From assembly GCA_019637855.1 (NCBI GenBank), contig JAHBUX010000017.1:1-64000 (forward strand): DNA of 64,000 bases, given 5' to 3'. The notes beneath the pieces are model-generated. The model made no database searches. It had not been told where the DNA came from and saw only the letters and a list, made by a program, of their open reading frames with translations. Below are positions 1-8,592 of the stretch, one piece after another. This DNA is from Bdellovibrionales bacterium (GTDB lineage Bacteria > Bdellovibrionota > Bdellovibrionia > Bdellovibrionales > UBA1609). Every line of letters starts with the position of its first letter. The stretch's first letter is position 1. The position numbers were made by a program, and so were the translations under genes.

Positions 1-303
1 ATGAAGACCGTGCACGCGACGGTTACGCACGCGAAAACCACTCATATGAAACGCAATCATTCGGCTGAGCGGCGGGCGGTGTTTCAGAGGGCTGGTGGTC
101 GTTGTGAGTATGTTGATCCTCGAACCGGGCGTGTTTGTGGGAGTACGTTTCAGGTTCAAAAAGACCACATTCATCCTCGGGCGCTCGGTGGGATTGATCA
201 TCCTTCGAACTATCGCTGTCTTTGTGGGAAACATAATCGTTTGATGGCTGAGGCAGCTCTCGGTGAAGAGTGGGCATCGGCTTGGCGGGGGAATGTATCT
301 TGA
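1..303 (+). CDS. HNH endonuclease domain protein, probably the C-terminal part of a longer protein
   Basis: The 100 residues carry an HNH/McrA-type nuclease core: a Cys-containing first strand (GGRCEYVD), a Cys in RVCGS, then QKDHIHPRALGG with the catalytic His, and a closing segment NYRCLCGKHNR. The Cys residues probably bind a structural zinc. Such cores cut DNA with one metal ion. The frame is open right to the first base of the window, and in related bacteria this core usually sits at the end of a 300-400 residue protein, so the ATG at position 1 may be internal. The substrate and role (mobile element, restriction, repair) cannot be told. Confidence 0.75.
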   Translation: MKTVHATVTHAKTTHMKRNHSAERRAVFQRAGGRCEYVDPRTGRVCGSTFQVQKDHIHPRALGGIDHPSNYRCLCGKHNRLMAEAALGEEWASAWRGNVS

Positions 304-347
304 GTTCGTTGACAGGCTTCCACTGACTCAGTGAAATGCGGGGCACG

Positions 348-965
348 ATGGCTAAGTTTGAGGTTCTCAATAAAGTAAGTACGGCCTCTGTCCACAAAGG
401 GACTGGGCGCGGTTGGGATGAGTGGGTTCGGCTTTTGAATAAAGCGGGTGCTAAGAACTGGACTCATCAGGAGACTGTGGCCTTCCTCAAAAAGAAATAT
501 AAACTCACGCCTTGGTGGCAGCAGGGGGTGACTGTTGGTTTCGAAATCGCCGTGGGCCGACGCCAAGAGGGACAGAATCTCAAAGGTGAATTTGGCGTTA
601 TGGCTAGTCGTACTTTTCCACTTGGTGTGAAAGCGCTTTGGAAATTTGTGACCTCAGACAGAGGCATTGCGCTTTGGTTAAAGCCTATGGGGGATTTTGA
701 GCTGAAACCTAAACAGCAGTTTGAAGTCGAGGGTGGAATTTTTGGTGAAGTGCGCACCATGAAAACGTTTGAGCGAGCACGACTGACCTGGCGTGAAGAG
801 GAGTGGGCGCGCGCTACAGTCCTGAACTTGATGTTCCTGCCGCGTACTGAGAGTAAATCTATTTTGGTGTTTCAGCACGATCGCTTATTTAGTGCGCGAC
901 AACGCGAAGAGATGCGGAGCTACTGGAAAGCTAGGATTGAAGAGCTTTTGAAAGATGCCTTGTAA
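348..965 (+). CDS. DUF4287 plus SRPBCC (START-like) domain protein
   Basis: About 205 residues. Residues 20-65 match the DUF4287 pattern (W..LL...GA, WTHQETVAFL, WWQQGVTVGFE, GRR). The rest looks like a SRPBCC/AHSA1 ligand-binding fold (ASRTFPLGVKALWKFVTSD, a central WLKPMGDF region, and a final amphipathic helix). This two-domain layout is known from many bacteria, but its ligand is unknown. I chose the ATG at 348, after a G-rich stretch, over the ATG at 336. The last codons are part of a tandem repeat that runs on past the stop. Confidence 0.75.
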   Translation: MAKFEVLNKVSTASVHKGTGRGWDEWVRLLNKAGAKNWTHQETVAFLKKKYKLTPWWQQGVTVGFEIAVGRRQEGQNLKGEFGVMASRTFPLGVKALWKFVTSDRGIALWLKPMGDFELKPKQQFEVEGGIFGEVRTMKTFERARLTWREEEWARATVLNLMFLPRTESKSILVFQHDRLFSARQREEMRSYWKARIEELLKDAL

Positions 966-1025
966 GAGATCTTAAGATCTTTTGTAAGAGCTTTGAAAGA
1001 TATCTTGTAAGAGCTTTTATAAGAG
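942..1025 (+). repeat. degenerate ~23-bp tandem repeat across the stop codon
   Basis: Three diverged units begin GAGCTTTTGA or GAGATCTTAA and end in TGTAAGAG (ends at 968, 990 and 1013), followed by a short unit ending TATAAGAG at 1025. The first unit encodes the last residues and the TAA stop of the preceding gene, so the array looks like a duplication of the gene's 3' end. A 14-bp perfect palindrome, AGATCTTAAGATCT, lies at 967-980 and is followed by TTT; it may act as a weak terminator. Confidence 0.6.
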
Positions 1026-1455
1026 ACCTATAAAAAACATCACTGGTAGAAGCTCTTTGGGCTTAATGAAACTCCTCCGAAAAACCGCATGCGTCATCTG
1101 TGTGCCGTTGGCTTTCTCGATGTTGTCCTGCCTCTACGTGTCGTTCATATTGCATGCGGATCTGCTTCTTTAATTTGCACTGTTGGCGAATTCAAAATCT
1201 CTTGAATTCCAATACGCATGCGGTTTAGCGAAAACTCTTGCGGTCGCTAACAGATCTTACAAGGTGTGTATCTGCATCGCTTTCTATTTTCTATTTCTAT
1301 ATTTCACATAAGCTCGCCACGGCTTTGAGTGCTTGAGCCGCTTCCCGTCAAGTCAGCGAAGTCTCTTCATACGGTTCGGCCCCCTAATATGTTCTTTACA
1401 AAAACTTGCACAGGCCATATCCAATTATGTCTAAGGGTTTCTTGAGGGGGAAATT
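966..1455. other. 490-bp gene-free leader before the trans-envelope operon
   Basis: No convincing gene was seen. It holds the tandem repeat (to 1025), a widely spaced 13-bp inverted repeat (1082-1094 and 1214-1226), a third GCATGCGG copy at 1152-1159, and a compact dyad GAATTCAA/TTGAATTC (1188-1195, 1202-1209). An AT-rich stretch lies at about 1278-1305. The ribosome site GAGGGGG sits just before the first operon gene. A promoter must lie here, but no -35/-10 pair stands out. Confidence 0.5.
1082..1226. promoter_or_regulatory. spaced 13-bp inverted repeat, candidate regulator sites
   Basis: AAACCGCATGCGT at 1082-1094 is the exact reverse complement of ACGCATGCGGTTT at 1214-1226. Each arm contains the self-complementary core GCATGC, and GCATGCGG appears again at 1152-1159. 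Three copies of one core in 145 bp upstream of a ten-gene operon suggest regulator binding sites or a long-range fold in the leader. The function is inferred only. Confidence 0.4.
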
Positions 1456-2145
1456 ATGCTTACAAGTATCGCGCTTGCCTTTAAAGAGGGCGGCTTCTGG
1501 ATGTGGCCTATTCTCGGCCTGGGTTTGGCAACGATCGCCATCTCGGCAGAGCGTTTCTATGCGCTGTTTATGAAGCGCAAAATCAATCAACGGCAAGTGG
1601 CTGACTCCTTTGAGGATAGTATCCGTCGTGGCGAGCTCGATCGCGTGATCGAGCAGGCGCGTTCGCAAGAGGGCGCAGTTGCTAGAGCGACTCTTGCCGG
1701 TGCTCGTGCTGCCCGTGCGCTGGGTGGCAAAGAAGAAATTCAAGGCAAGATGGACGAAGTGCTGATCACGGAGAACGGCAATCTTGATCGTCGCGTTGGT
1801 TTTCTCTCTATGCTCGGTAACGTGGCTACCCTGACAGGTCTGTTGGGCACTATCACCGGGATGATCAAGTCTTTTGCCGCCGTTTCGTACGCCAACCCGG
1901 CTGAGAAAGCTGCGCTGCTGGCGCACGGTATTTCAGAAGCCATGAACTGTACCGCTTTCGGTCTGGTCGTCGCTATTCCGGCGATCCTGATGTATTCGAT
2001 TCTGCAAAACCGCGCCAATCGTTTGGCTGAAGACATGAACCAGAGCGCACTGCGTGTGTTCAACTGGCTGAGCTACGCTTTTGAGCCCGCCGGTATGAAG
2101 CCGTTTCGTGCCGCAGATAAAAGAACACCCGAAATCAACGCGTAG
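1456..2145 (+). CDS. MotA/TolQ/ExbB proton channel family protein (AglR/TolQ-like)
   Basis: 229 residues with the three-helix ExbB/TolQ layout: a helix near residues 15-33, a cytoplasmic domain, then helices near 112-135 (GNVATLTGLLGTITGM) and 163-187 (ISEAMNCTAFGLVVAIPA). The last two hold the conserved small residues and the Thr of the ion path. These proteins form pentamers around ExbD/TolR helices and turn the proton gradient into movement. It opens the operon, behind the ribosome site GAGGGGG, and is followed by two ExbD/TolR genes, as in the AglRQS motor of myxobacterial gliding and in TolQR. Confidence 0.93.
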   Translation: MLTSIALAFKEGGFWMWPILGLGLATIAISAERFYALFMKRKINQRQVADSFEDSIRRGELDRVIEQARSQEGAVARATLAGARAARALGGKEEIQGKMDEVLITENGNLDRRVGFLSMLGNVATLTGLLGTITGMIKSFAAVSYANPAEKAALLAHGISEAMNCTAFGLVVAIPAILMYSILQNRANRLAEDMNQSALRVFNWLSYAFEPAGMKPFRAADKRTPEINA

Positions 2146-2153
2146 GCCGGATC

Positions 2154-2588
2154 ATGCGGCACAACCGTAAACATCTCGATTTCGAGGTAAACCTAATTCC
2201 GTGTATCGACTTGTTGTCGGTGTGCATTTGCTTTCTCTTGCTTACGGCAGTTTGGCTGCAGGTTGGTTCGATGAATGTGAAGCAAGCCATCGGAGGGCAG
2301 TCGGCGGCGGAGACGCCTAAGAAGCCGCAGCTGTGGGTCAATATGGGGGCTGACGGCGACCTGACATTGAACGTGAAAGAGTCTTCCGCAATTCCGCGCA
2401 AACTGGCGCAGATGAAGTTGAAGATTGTGGATCTGGCCAAGGCTGTCACTCAGCTGAAAAGCTTGGATCCGGCGCTCAATACAGTCTTGATTCAGCCCCG
2501 TGCCCAGTCGGAATACGACGAGATCATCGGCTTGATGGATGAATTTAAGAAGGCCGGGCTCAATGACCTCGGCGTGGTGCCGCTCTAG
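2154..2588 (+). CDS. ExbD/TolR family protein 1
   Basis: 144 residues with a short cytoplasmic N-terminus, one membrane helix (about 17-36) and a periplasmic domain. The helix carries the proton-accepting Asp19 in NLIPCIDLLSV, matching the ExbD/TolR family. The C-terminal part (ALNTVLIQPRAQSEYDEIIGLMDEFKKAGL) fits the TolR periplasmic fold. It is the likely stator partner of the preceding TolQ-like protein, eight bases downstream of it. Confidence 0.9.
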   Translation: MRHNRKHLDFEVNLIPCIDLLSVCICFLLLTAVWLQVGSMNVKQAIGGQSAAETPKKPQLWVNMGADGDLTLNVKESSAIPRKLAQMKLKIVDLAKAVTQLKSLDPALNTVLIQPRAQSEYDEIIGLMDEFKKAGLNDLGVVPL

Positions 2589-2598
2589 GAGGCTTTAG

Positions 2599-3099
2599 AT
2601 GCTAGAAACCCAGAGTGTATTGACTGACACGGCGATGACCAGTGTGTTGGCCGGTGAATCCCAATTGCGCCCTTCGCATGCGAAGGTGAAACGCAATGTA
2701 AATGCGGATCTGCTGCTGACGGCACTGATCGATGCTTTCTCTATCCTAGTGATATTTCTTTTGGCCAGCTTCTCCAGCTCTGGTGAGCTATTGACCATGA
2801 GCAAAGACATGGAGCTGCCGAAAGCTTCGTTGAACGAAATTCTTGAGCGCAATCCGGTCGTCAAGATCGACGGAACCAAGCTCTATCTAGAGGACAAAGA
2901 GATCACGACGGACAGTTTGATTGCCGAGTTGATCCAGCTGCGCAAGCAGTTTGCGGAGACTCGTCCTGGTGAGGAGTACCCAGGCATCGTCACGGTTCAA
3001 GCCGATCGTCGTCTGAAATACGAGCTCTTGAATCAGATTGTGTTGGCCGCTTCAGCTGCCGGTTTTGGCGATATTCGCTTTGCCGTTCTTGCTAAGTAG
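2599..3099 (+). CDS. ExbD/TolR family protein 2
   Basis: 166 residues with a longer cytoplasmic N-terminus (about 35 residues), a membrane helix near 38-56 with the conserved Asp45 (LLLTALIDAFSI), then a periplasmic domain ending EYPGIVTVQADRRLKYELLNQIVLAASAAGF, typical of ExbD/TolR. The start is set by GGAGG ten bases upstream. Two different TolR-like subunits beside one TolQ is the arrangement of the AglRQS gliding motor rather than of plain TolQR. Confidence 0.9.
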   Translation: MLETQSVLTDTAMTSVLAGESQLRPSHAKVKRNVNADLLLTALIDAFSILVIFLLASFSSSGELLTMSKDMELPKASLNEILERNPVVKIDGTKLYLEDKEITTDSLIAELIQLRKQFAETRPGEEYPGIVTVQADRRLKYELLNQIVLAASAAGFGDIRFAVLAK

Positions 3100-3126
3100 C
3101 CGCGTTTAGTTTTTGGGGGGAAGACA

Positions 3127-6021
3127 GTGTTAAGAGTTTTGTTTTCGCTGCTATTCGTAACCGGCGCGCTTGAGGTGCATGCGCAGCTCGATCCAGAAAG
3201 CCAAAAAATTCTGATCGAGAAGCTAAATAAAGTGTATCTGCAACTGCCGGCGCAAGATCCCTCGAAAACGGCTGTCACTTTGCGCCTGGCGGATCTCTAC
3301 GCCGAGCGTGCTCGTCAGAACGCGATGACCGATTGCACGAACTGCCCTGATCCGGGTGCCGATCGCGAAAAGGCTTTACGACTATATAATGAAGTTTTGG
3401 ACCGCGCACCGGAGGCCGCTCGCACCAAGATCATGATCCAAGTGGGGCACCTCTATCAGATGAATGGCCGTCAGGATTTGGCGGTGAAGTTCTATGATAA
3501 GGTTCTGGCGGGCGATACGGATCCTGCCGTGCGGGCCGAGGCCCAGTTGTCGATTGCTGAAATCGCATTTAAGCGCCGAGATTATAAGACCGCCATTGCA
3601 CGCTATGACGAAGTGTTGAAGCTGCCTAAGGCCAGCTCGCGAGGGCTTGCGGCCTATCGCCGGGCTTGGAGCTATTTTAATTTGGGTCAGCTGGATCGCG
3701 CTTTGAGTGAGCTGAAGACCATCTTGCAAACGCCTGAGCTTTTGGTGCGTAACGGTGCCGGTAACAATCAAGTCGATGTGCAGTTTCAAGAGGAAGTTTC
3801 GCGTGACTACGCCACCTTTATGGCGAAGGACAAGATCACACAAGAGAGCATCGAAGTCCTTTTCAAGCTAAGCCCAGAGTCCACTCGCATCGCCAACGTT
3901 CAGGCATTGGCATCGGAGGCTGAGCGCTTGGGTCGCAAAGACGAAGCGATTTTGACCCTGAATTTCGTGATCGGAAAACTTGCCAATCCGCAGGATCGGA
4001 TTGCTGCGCAGCTATCAATGGCCCAACTGCAGTTGGATCGTGGCAACAAGGCGGAGGCTTTGAAGGTTTACGAAAACGCCATGCAGGTTTGGAAAGAGCT
4101 GGGATTTAAAGACACTGCCAGCGAACAAGAGTTGCGTCGTCGCGCTAAGAATTTTTGTGTGGCTTGGAATCAGACCGAGAAGAAGAGCCCATCTGCGGAG
4201 CTGTTGCAGGCTTACGAACTTTTCCTCGCTATGTTCAGTCAGGACTTGGATATGCAGCTCTATGCCGCGCAGACGGCACGTGAGTTAAAGAACTACGGTG
4301 CGGCTTGGGCCCACTATTCCGCGGCTCGCATTTTGGCGGCTAAAGATGCGGAGAAGCTCGAGTCCATTTTGCTGACTCAATTGGAGTTGGCTGAGAGCGC
4401 TCATGACGACGTGCTTTCGCTGCAGGCCTATGACTCTTACATTCAGAACAGTCCTAAGAAGACCAAGCTCATGGAAGTGCAATACCAGAAAGCTCGCGCA
4501 CTCTATGAGAAAGCCGACTATCCGGTCGCAAGCGAACAGCTGCGCGCGGTCGCGTTGACCCCGGGCGGAAATTTGGCCCTGAAAAAGCAAGCGGCGGATC
4601 TTTCATTGGATGCTTTGGTGCTCATGAAGGATGAAAACAAACTTGTGGCGTGGGCGCGCGAGTATGAAACTGCATTTCCGCAAAACCGTGGCGACTATTC
4701 GGAGGTCATTCAGAAGGCGACACTGACTAAAGTGGCGACGCTGGCGGACCAGAATCCGGAAGCGGCTTTTGCGGCCCTGGCGGATTTCGACCCCGCCAAG
4801 GCGACGGCTGCGGACAAGATCAAGTACTATAAAAACAAGCTGATCCTGGCGGAGAAGCTGAACAAGGTGGGTGAGGCGTCTTCGGCCGCCGATGCTTTGC
4901 TGGCTTTGCCTGGAATTACCGCCGAAGATCGGGAGCTCGCTTGGTCGCGCAAAGCCTATTATGCCGAACTGCGCTTGGACTTCTCGACGGCCTTTATTGC
5001 CACGGAGAAGTTGGAGAAAAGCCTTGGCGACGAAGAGAAAAACTTTAAGCTTGCGGTGTTTGCCGAACTGGCTGGAAAGCCGAGTTCGCCGTTCTACATG
5101 AAATACTTAAGCCAAACCAAAGACGATGAACGTCGTCAGCTGGTGGCGGCGGAATTGGTGCGCAAATCAAAGACTCCGGAAGTGGAGATCGAAAAGGTGC
5201 GTTCAGCCTTAAATGGCGCACCGGAATTGCTGGCGGATCTCTACACTGAGATCTATGCCAAAACTGGCAGCGACAAAGTGCTTAAGAAAGTCATTCAGGA
5301 TGAAAAACTGAAGACCACCGCTTCGGGGCGGCTGCTTGCGCGCCAAGTGTTCTTGCGCGATTTTGCCAAGGTCAAAGCGCCGCTTGAGTCTGACAAACTC
5401 GATACCAAAACGAACGCCAAAATGGTGGCGTCGATTAAGCGTCGCGCGGCTCTTTTGCAAAAGGCCGAGGGCGTGGCTAAGAAAGCCATTGAGAGCGGGG
5501 ACTGGACTGCCCAATTGGTCAGCATCGATTTGGTGGCCAAAGAGAGTGAACGTTTTTACGGCGAACTTATGTCGGCGCCGATGCCGCAGGGACTTTCTCC
5601 GGAAGAAGAGAACGAATATCTGAGCTTGTTGACGGCCCAAGCCTCGCCCTTTCAAACGAAGGCGGCGGAAGCGAAGACTAAGGTTGCGCAGTTCTGGCAA
5701 GCGGACTGGGCGAAGGCGCTTGAGCAATCTTGGCAGCAGAAGCCGATTCGCAAGCTGATCGGGGTGGAAGTAGCCACCTTGAAGGCCATTGCGCCCGAGG
5801 ATCAAAAGACCAAGTTCGAAGTGTTTAGTGAAAGCACGGTCGTCGCTGAGAGACCATCCGTGCAAGAGTTGCAGAGCGCGCGCCAGCTGGTCTTCAATAA
5901 TCCGAATGACAAGGTAGCGCTGGAACGTTTGCTCAAGCTGGAGCGCCAAGCTGAAAACAAAGCCATGTCGGAATATCTGGGCACGCGTCTAGATAAGCTG
6001 AACACGAAGGGGACTTTATGA
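3127..6021 (+). CDS. large periplasmic TPR protein of the trans-envelope operon
   Basis: 964 residues. It starts at GTG behind GGGGGGAAGACA and has a signal peptide (cut near VHA-Q at 20). TPR-like helical pairs fill the first half (for example residues 90-200, AEAQLSIAEIAFKRRDYKTAIARYDEVL), and further helical repeats follow to about 700. The tail is helical and charged. TPR proteins of this size serve as scaffolds in Glt/Agl-type machines. The stop overlaps the next start as ATGA, so translation is coupled. The family is recognised only as TPR; the exact Glt subunit is not assigned. Confidence 0.85.
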   Translation: MLRVLFSLLFVTGALEVHAQLDPESQKILIEKLNKVYLQLPAQDPSKTAVTLRLADLYAERARQNAMTDCTNCPDPGADREKALRLYNEVLDRAPEAARTKIMIQVGHLYQMNGRQDLAVKFYDKVLAGDTDPAVRAEAQLSIAEIAFKRRDYKTAIARYDEVLKLPKASSRGLAAYRRAWSYFNLGQLDRALSELKTILQTPELLVRNGAGNNQVDVQFQEEVSRDYATFMAKDKITQESIEVLFKLSPESTRIANVQALASEAERLGRKDEAILTLNFVIGKLANPQDRIAAQLSMAQLQLDRGNKAEALKVYENAMQVWKELGFKDTASEQELRRRAKNFCVAWNQTEKKSPSAELLQAYELFLAMFSQDLDMQLYAAQTARELKNYGAAWAHYSAARILAAKDAEKLESILLTQLELAESAHDDVLSLQAYDSYIQNSPKKTKLMEVQYQKARALYEKADYPVASEQLRAVALTPGGNLALKKQAADLSLDALVLMKDENKLVAWAREYETAFPQNRGDYSEVIQKATLTKVATLADQNPEAAFAALADFDPAKATAADKIKYYKNKLILAEKLNKVGEASSAADALLALPGITAEDRELAWSRKAYYAELRLDFSTAFIATEKLEKSLGDEEKNFKLAVFAELAGKPSSPFYMKYLSQTKDDERRQLVAAELVRKSKTPEVEIEKVRSALNGAPELLADLYTEIYAKTGSDKVLKKVIQDEKLKTTASGRLLARQVFLRDFAKVKAPLESDKLDTKTNAKMVASIKRRAALLQKAEGVAKKAIESGDWTAQLVSIDLVAKESERFYGELMSAPMPQGLSPEEENEYLSLLTAQASPFQTKAAEAKTKVAQFWQADWAKALEQSWQQKPIRKLIGVEVATLKAIAPEDQKTKFEVFSESTVVAERPSVQELQSARQLVFNNPNDKVALERLLKLERQAENKAMSEYLGTRLDKLNTKGTL

Positions 6022-6278
6022 TGCGGATCACGTTGGCTCTTTTGATGTTGATGTCGGGGGTGAGTGTCAGTGCCGCGCCGGCAAAAGATAAGGCCGCTGC
6101 TTCGGCGGCCGGCAACACAACGACGGAGCATAGCTTCGACGATATGCTAGTGCAGGGTAAGTATCACTTCTCCGACGAGGCCGTGACCACTGTGGAAGAA
6201 GACAAGGTGCTCGACGCTTTGATCGGCGTGCGTACGGAGTTTAAAGATCGTTTAGAACAATCGGCGGGGCTTAACTAA
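6018..6278 (+). CDS. small periplasmic protein of the operon
   Basis: 86 residues: a signal peptide (MMRITLALLMLMSGVSVSAAPA), then about 65 polar residues (HSFDDMLVQGKYHFSDEAVTTVEEDKVLDALIGVRTEFKDRL). I do not recognise a family. It overlaps the TPR gene by ATGA and the next gene by TAATG, so it is translationally locked into the operon and likely a small accessory subunit. Confidence 0.8.
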   Translation: MMRITLALLMLMSGVSVSAAPAKDKAAASAAGNTTTEHSFDDMLVQGKYHFSDEAVTTVEEDKVLDALIGVRTEFKDRLEQSAGLN

Positions 6279-7405
6279 TGGAACGTCAGCTCGTTTTAGA
6301 AGATGACAATGGGCAGGTCGTGCGCGCCTATGCCTGGGACGGAAGTCCGGTAAAGGTCATTCGTCGCGGCGACACGCGCCGTCTGGAGCTGGTGAGCGAC
6401 ACCACGGAGCTCGACGTTAAAAAAATCCCATTCCAGTTCTTGGGTGATCTCTCCAAAGACTTCATCGAAGAAACGCCTTTTCAAGTCGGTGATCTGGGAC
6501 GTCTGAAAGCGGTTCCGAAGATCGAGAACATTGCCACTGATGCCAAGTCGAGCGGCGAGAGCTCACGCATCTGGCACAGCATTGTAGGCGTGGTGTTGTT
6601 TGCAACCCTTGTTCTCTTCGGCTTTATGTTCACTCGCGCTCCGCAGATGGAGAGTAAAGAGGCTGAGCTTAAAGAAGAGGTAATCAAGATCGTTAAAAAA
6701 ATTCCGGCTCGCCAAAAGGTGGCCGAGACCACGATCAACCAAAACCAGCCCGAGCCAACCAAGGCCCAACCGAAAAGTGTAGACCGTTTGAAGCGTATGG
6801 GTGCTTTGGCCGCTTTGGGTAGCTTGCAGAAAAGCAATCAGCGCGGTGGTTTGAATTTAGGAGCGGCGACCACTACGGCTGGTCCCGGTTTGGGCGGCAA
6901 TGCGGGTAGCGGCGGAACGCAGACCTCTCTTTATGCCAAGGGTCTCACTTCGGCGCCGTTGGGTGCCGGCGGGCGGGTCGAGGGGGCCGGCGGCTATGGC
7001 ACGAAGGGCAAAGGAGGCGGTCAAGCCGGTTACGGCAAGATGACGTTGGTGGGTTCCACAGGAGCTGCCGCCGTAGGTTTGTCGAGCGAAGCCAGCGTTG
7101 AGTCCGGACTTGATCGCGATGCCATTGCGGCTGTTGTTAACAAGAACTCGGGTCAGGTGCGCTTTTGTTATGAGCAAGGACTACAAAGTGATCCTAACGT
7201 GAACGGTCGTGTGGCCATTGATTTCACGATCGGCGGCAACGGCATGGTGAAGGTGGCCAGTGTGGCCAACAGTTCTTTGAATTCGAAAATTATCGAAGAT
7301 TGCATCATGATGCGCTTGAAGAGCTGGAAGTTTCCGCTCCCGCAAGGCGGTGTTGATGTGAAAGTTTCTTATCCATTCGTTCTCAGAAGGGCAGGTCAGG
7401 GCTAA
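6278..7405 (+). CDS. TonB-like AgmX/PglI C-terminal domain protein
   Basis: 375 residues: a cytoplasmic domain (1-97), one membrane helix (about 98-118), a Lys/Pro/Glu linker (120-170), a long Gly-rich region (183-270), and a C-terminal domain (about 278-372) with the AgmX/PglI pattern. The pattern includes the Cys pair C297 (RFCYEQGL) and C342 (EDCIMMRLKSWKFP). In Myxococcus such proteins (GltG/GltJ class) join the inner-membrane AglRQS motor to outer-membrane parts, much as TonB does. Its place beside TolQ/TolR-like genes supports that role here. Confidence 0.88.
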   Translation: MERQLVLEDDNGQVVRAYAWDGSPVKVIRRGDTRRLELVSDTTELDVKKIPFQFLGDLSKDFIEETPFQVGDLGRLKAVPKIENIATDAKSSGESSRIWHSIVGVVLFATLVLFGFMFTRAPQMESKEAELKEEVIKIVKKIPARQKVAETTINQNQPEPTKAQPKSVDRLKRMGALAALGSLQKSNQRGGLNLGAATTTAGPGLGGNAGSGGTQTSLYAKGLTSAPLGAGGRVEGAGGYGTKGKGGGQAGYGKMTLVGSTGAAAVGLSSEASVESGLDRDAIAAVVNKNSGQVRFCYEQGLQSDPNVNGRVAIDFTIGGNGMVKVASVANSSLNSKIIEDCIMMRLKSWKFPLPQGGVDVKVSYPFVLRRAGQG

Positions 7406-8589
7406 TGAAAACTCTCATTGCTAAAATTGCAGCCACCGGTCTTGTGTTGGCCGGTTTGGGATGCGGACTTCATCAGGATCCCTTAGCGGGCCAGGATGCG
7501 CGTTTCCGCGACGGGCGCCCGGCCCCGACGAAACCGATCTATGACAAACCATTGTCTTCGGAGTCGATCGTTTTCAATCAGCCTCAATACATGGGAGTGG
7601 AAGAAGACGAAATGCTCGAATTCGACCTCACCGCGCGAGCTTTGATCGACGGCTATGCGGTTAGCTTGCAGATTGAAAACATGATCGAGTTCCCGGGGGC
7701 GACCTATGCGCCGGCAACCGGTAAATTCAAATGGAAACCGGCGCGCGGTTTTGTAGCCAGCGTGGGCGGAGCCAATCGTATCGAGCGTGTTTTACGTGTG
7801 CGTGCAACTGGTGTTAAGGCGGATAAGCCTGTCCTATTCCGTGACACAACCGTCACGATCGGTATCACGCGCGACTACACTGAACCGCAGATCACCATGG
7901 TTCGCAAAGACAGCAATACCCTGCGCGAGGGTTATGATATGTACTTGCGCATTCGCGTAAAAGATCTGGATGCGAATGATAGTGATAAAAACACCTGGCC
8001 CGAAGTTTTGTTCACTCGTGTGGGCAGCAATAAGAGTTTGATGGGGTGGATTGGTTTTTATAGCGCTACCAAGGCCGGGCCGAACGAGTACGAATTCACT
8101 TACCGTATTGATCTGAGCGGCGCTGAGCTCACTCCGGCGGGTGCGGACTTTACGACTGGCATTCAGGCGATCTCACGTTATGGCAAGCGCAGTGCTCAGC
8201 AGACCATGACTCTCACGGTGTTCACCTCATTGAGTGAACCTGATACCACTTGGGAAGGCACACAGATTTTCAAGGCCGGTGAGAAGAGATTGGTTCAGTT
8301 TGTGATCTTTGATCCCAAACAAGAGGGCACGCTTTCGTTGCGCAGCTGGCAGGATGTTCCGGCCGGCGCCAATATCAGCTGTTTGCCGTCGACCAACTCG
8401 GCTGCCGTCCTGAACTGCACGATGGAATGGGAGCCGACCCCGGATCAGTCGGGAGCACAAGCTTATATCCGCGCTGTGGTGCAAAGCCGTAACTCCGATA
8501 CGCGCGACACCACGATGCCGTCTTACAATGTGTACCTGAGTTACCGTGTGGCTCCGTCTAACTTTATTCCCGTACAGGAAAAGGAATAA
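7405..8589 (+). CDS. putative lipoprotein with Ig-like regions
   Basis: 394 residues with a hydrophobic leader ending at Cys20 (LAGLGCG). It is a likely lipoprotein, though Gly at -3 is not the usual lipobox residue. The rest is beta-rich, and one part (YAPATGKFKWKPARGF) resembles cadherin/Ig-type repeats. Its start overlaps the previous stop as TAATG. It probably forms a periplasmic or surface part of the same machine. No enzymatic motif was seen. Confidence 0.78.
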   Translation: MKTLIAKIAATGLVLAGLGCGLHQDPLAGQDARFRDGRPAPTKPIYDKPLSSESIVFNQPQYMGVEEDEMLEFDLTARALIDGYAVSLQIENMIEFPGATYAPATGKFKWKPARGFVASVGGANRIERVLRVRATGVKADKPVLFRDTTVTIGITRDYTEPQITMVRKDSNTLREGYDMYLRIRVKDLDANDSDKNTWPEVLFTRVGSNKSLMGWIGFYSATKAGPNEYEFTYRIDLSGAELTPAGADFTTGIQAISRYGKRSAQQTMTLTVFTSLSEPDTTWEGTQIFKAGEKRLVQFVIFDPKQEGTLSLRSWQDVPAGANISCLPSTNSAAVLNCTMEWEPTPDQSGAQAYIRAVVQSRNSDTRDTTMPSYNVYLSYRVAPSNFIPVQEKE

Positions 8590-8592
8590 ACC

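Noticed and set aside
1066-1173. A 35-codon frame (MKLLRKTACVICVPLAFS..., lipobox-like MLSC) in the leader of the large operon
   Set aside because: It has no ribosome site, stops right after the hydrophobic part and overlaps the GCATGC repeats; too little to call a gene.
5209-5949. A 246-residue antisense frame inside the large TPR gene
   Set aside because: It mirrors the codon bias of a clearly conserved TPR protein on the plus strand, has no signal or motif, and is a shadow.
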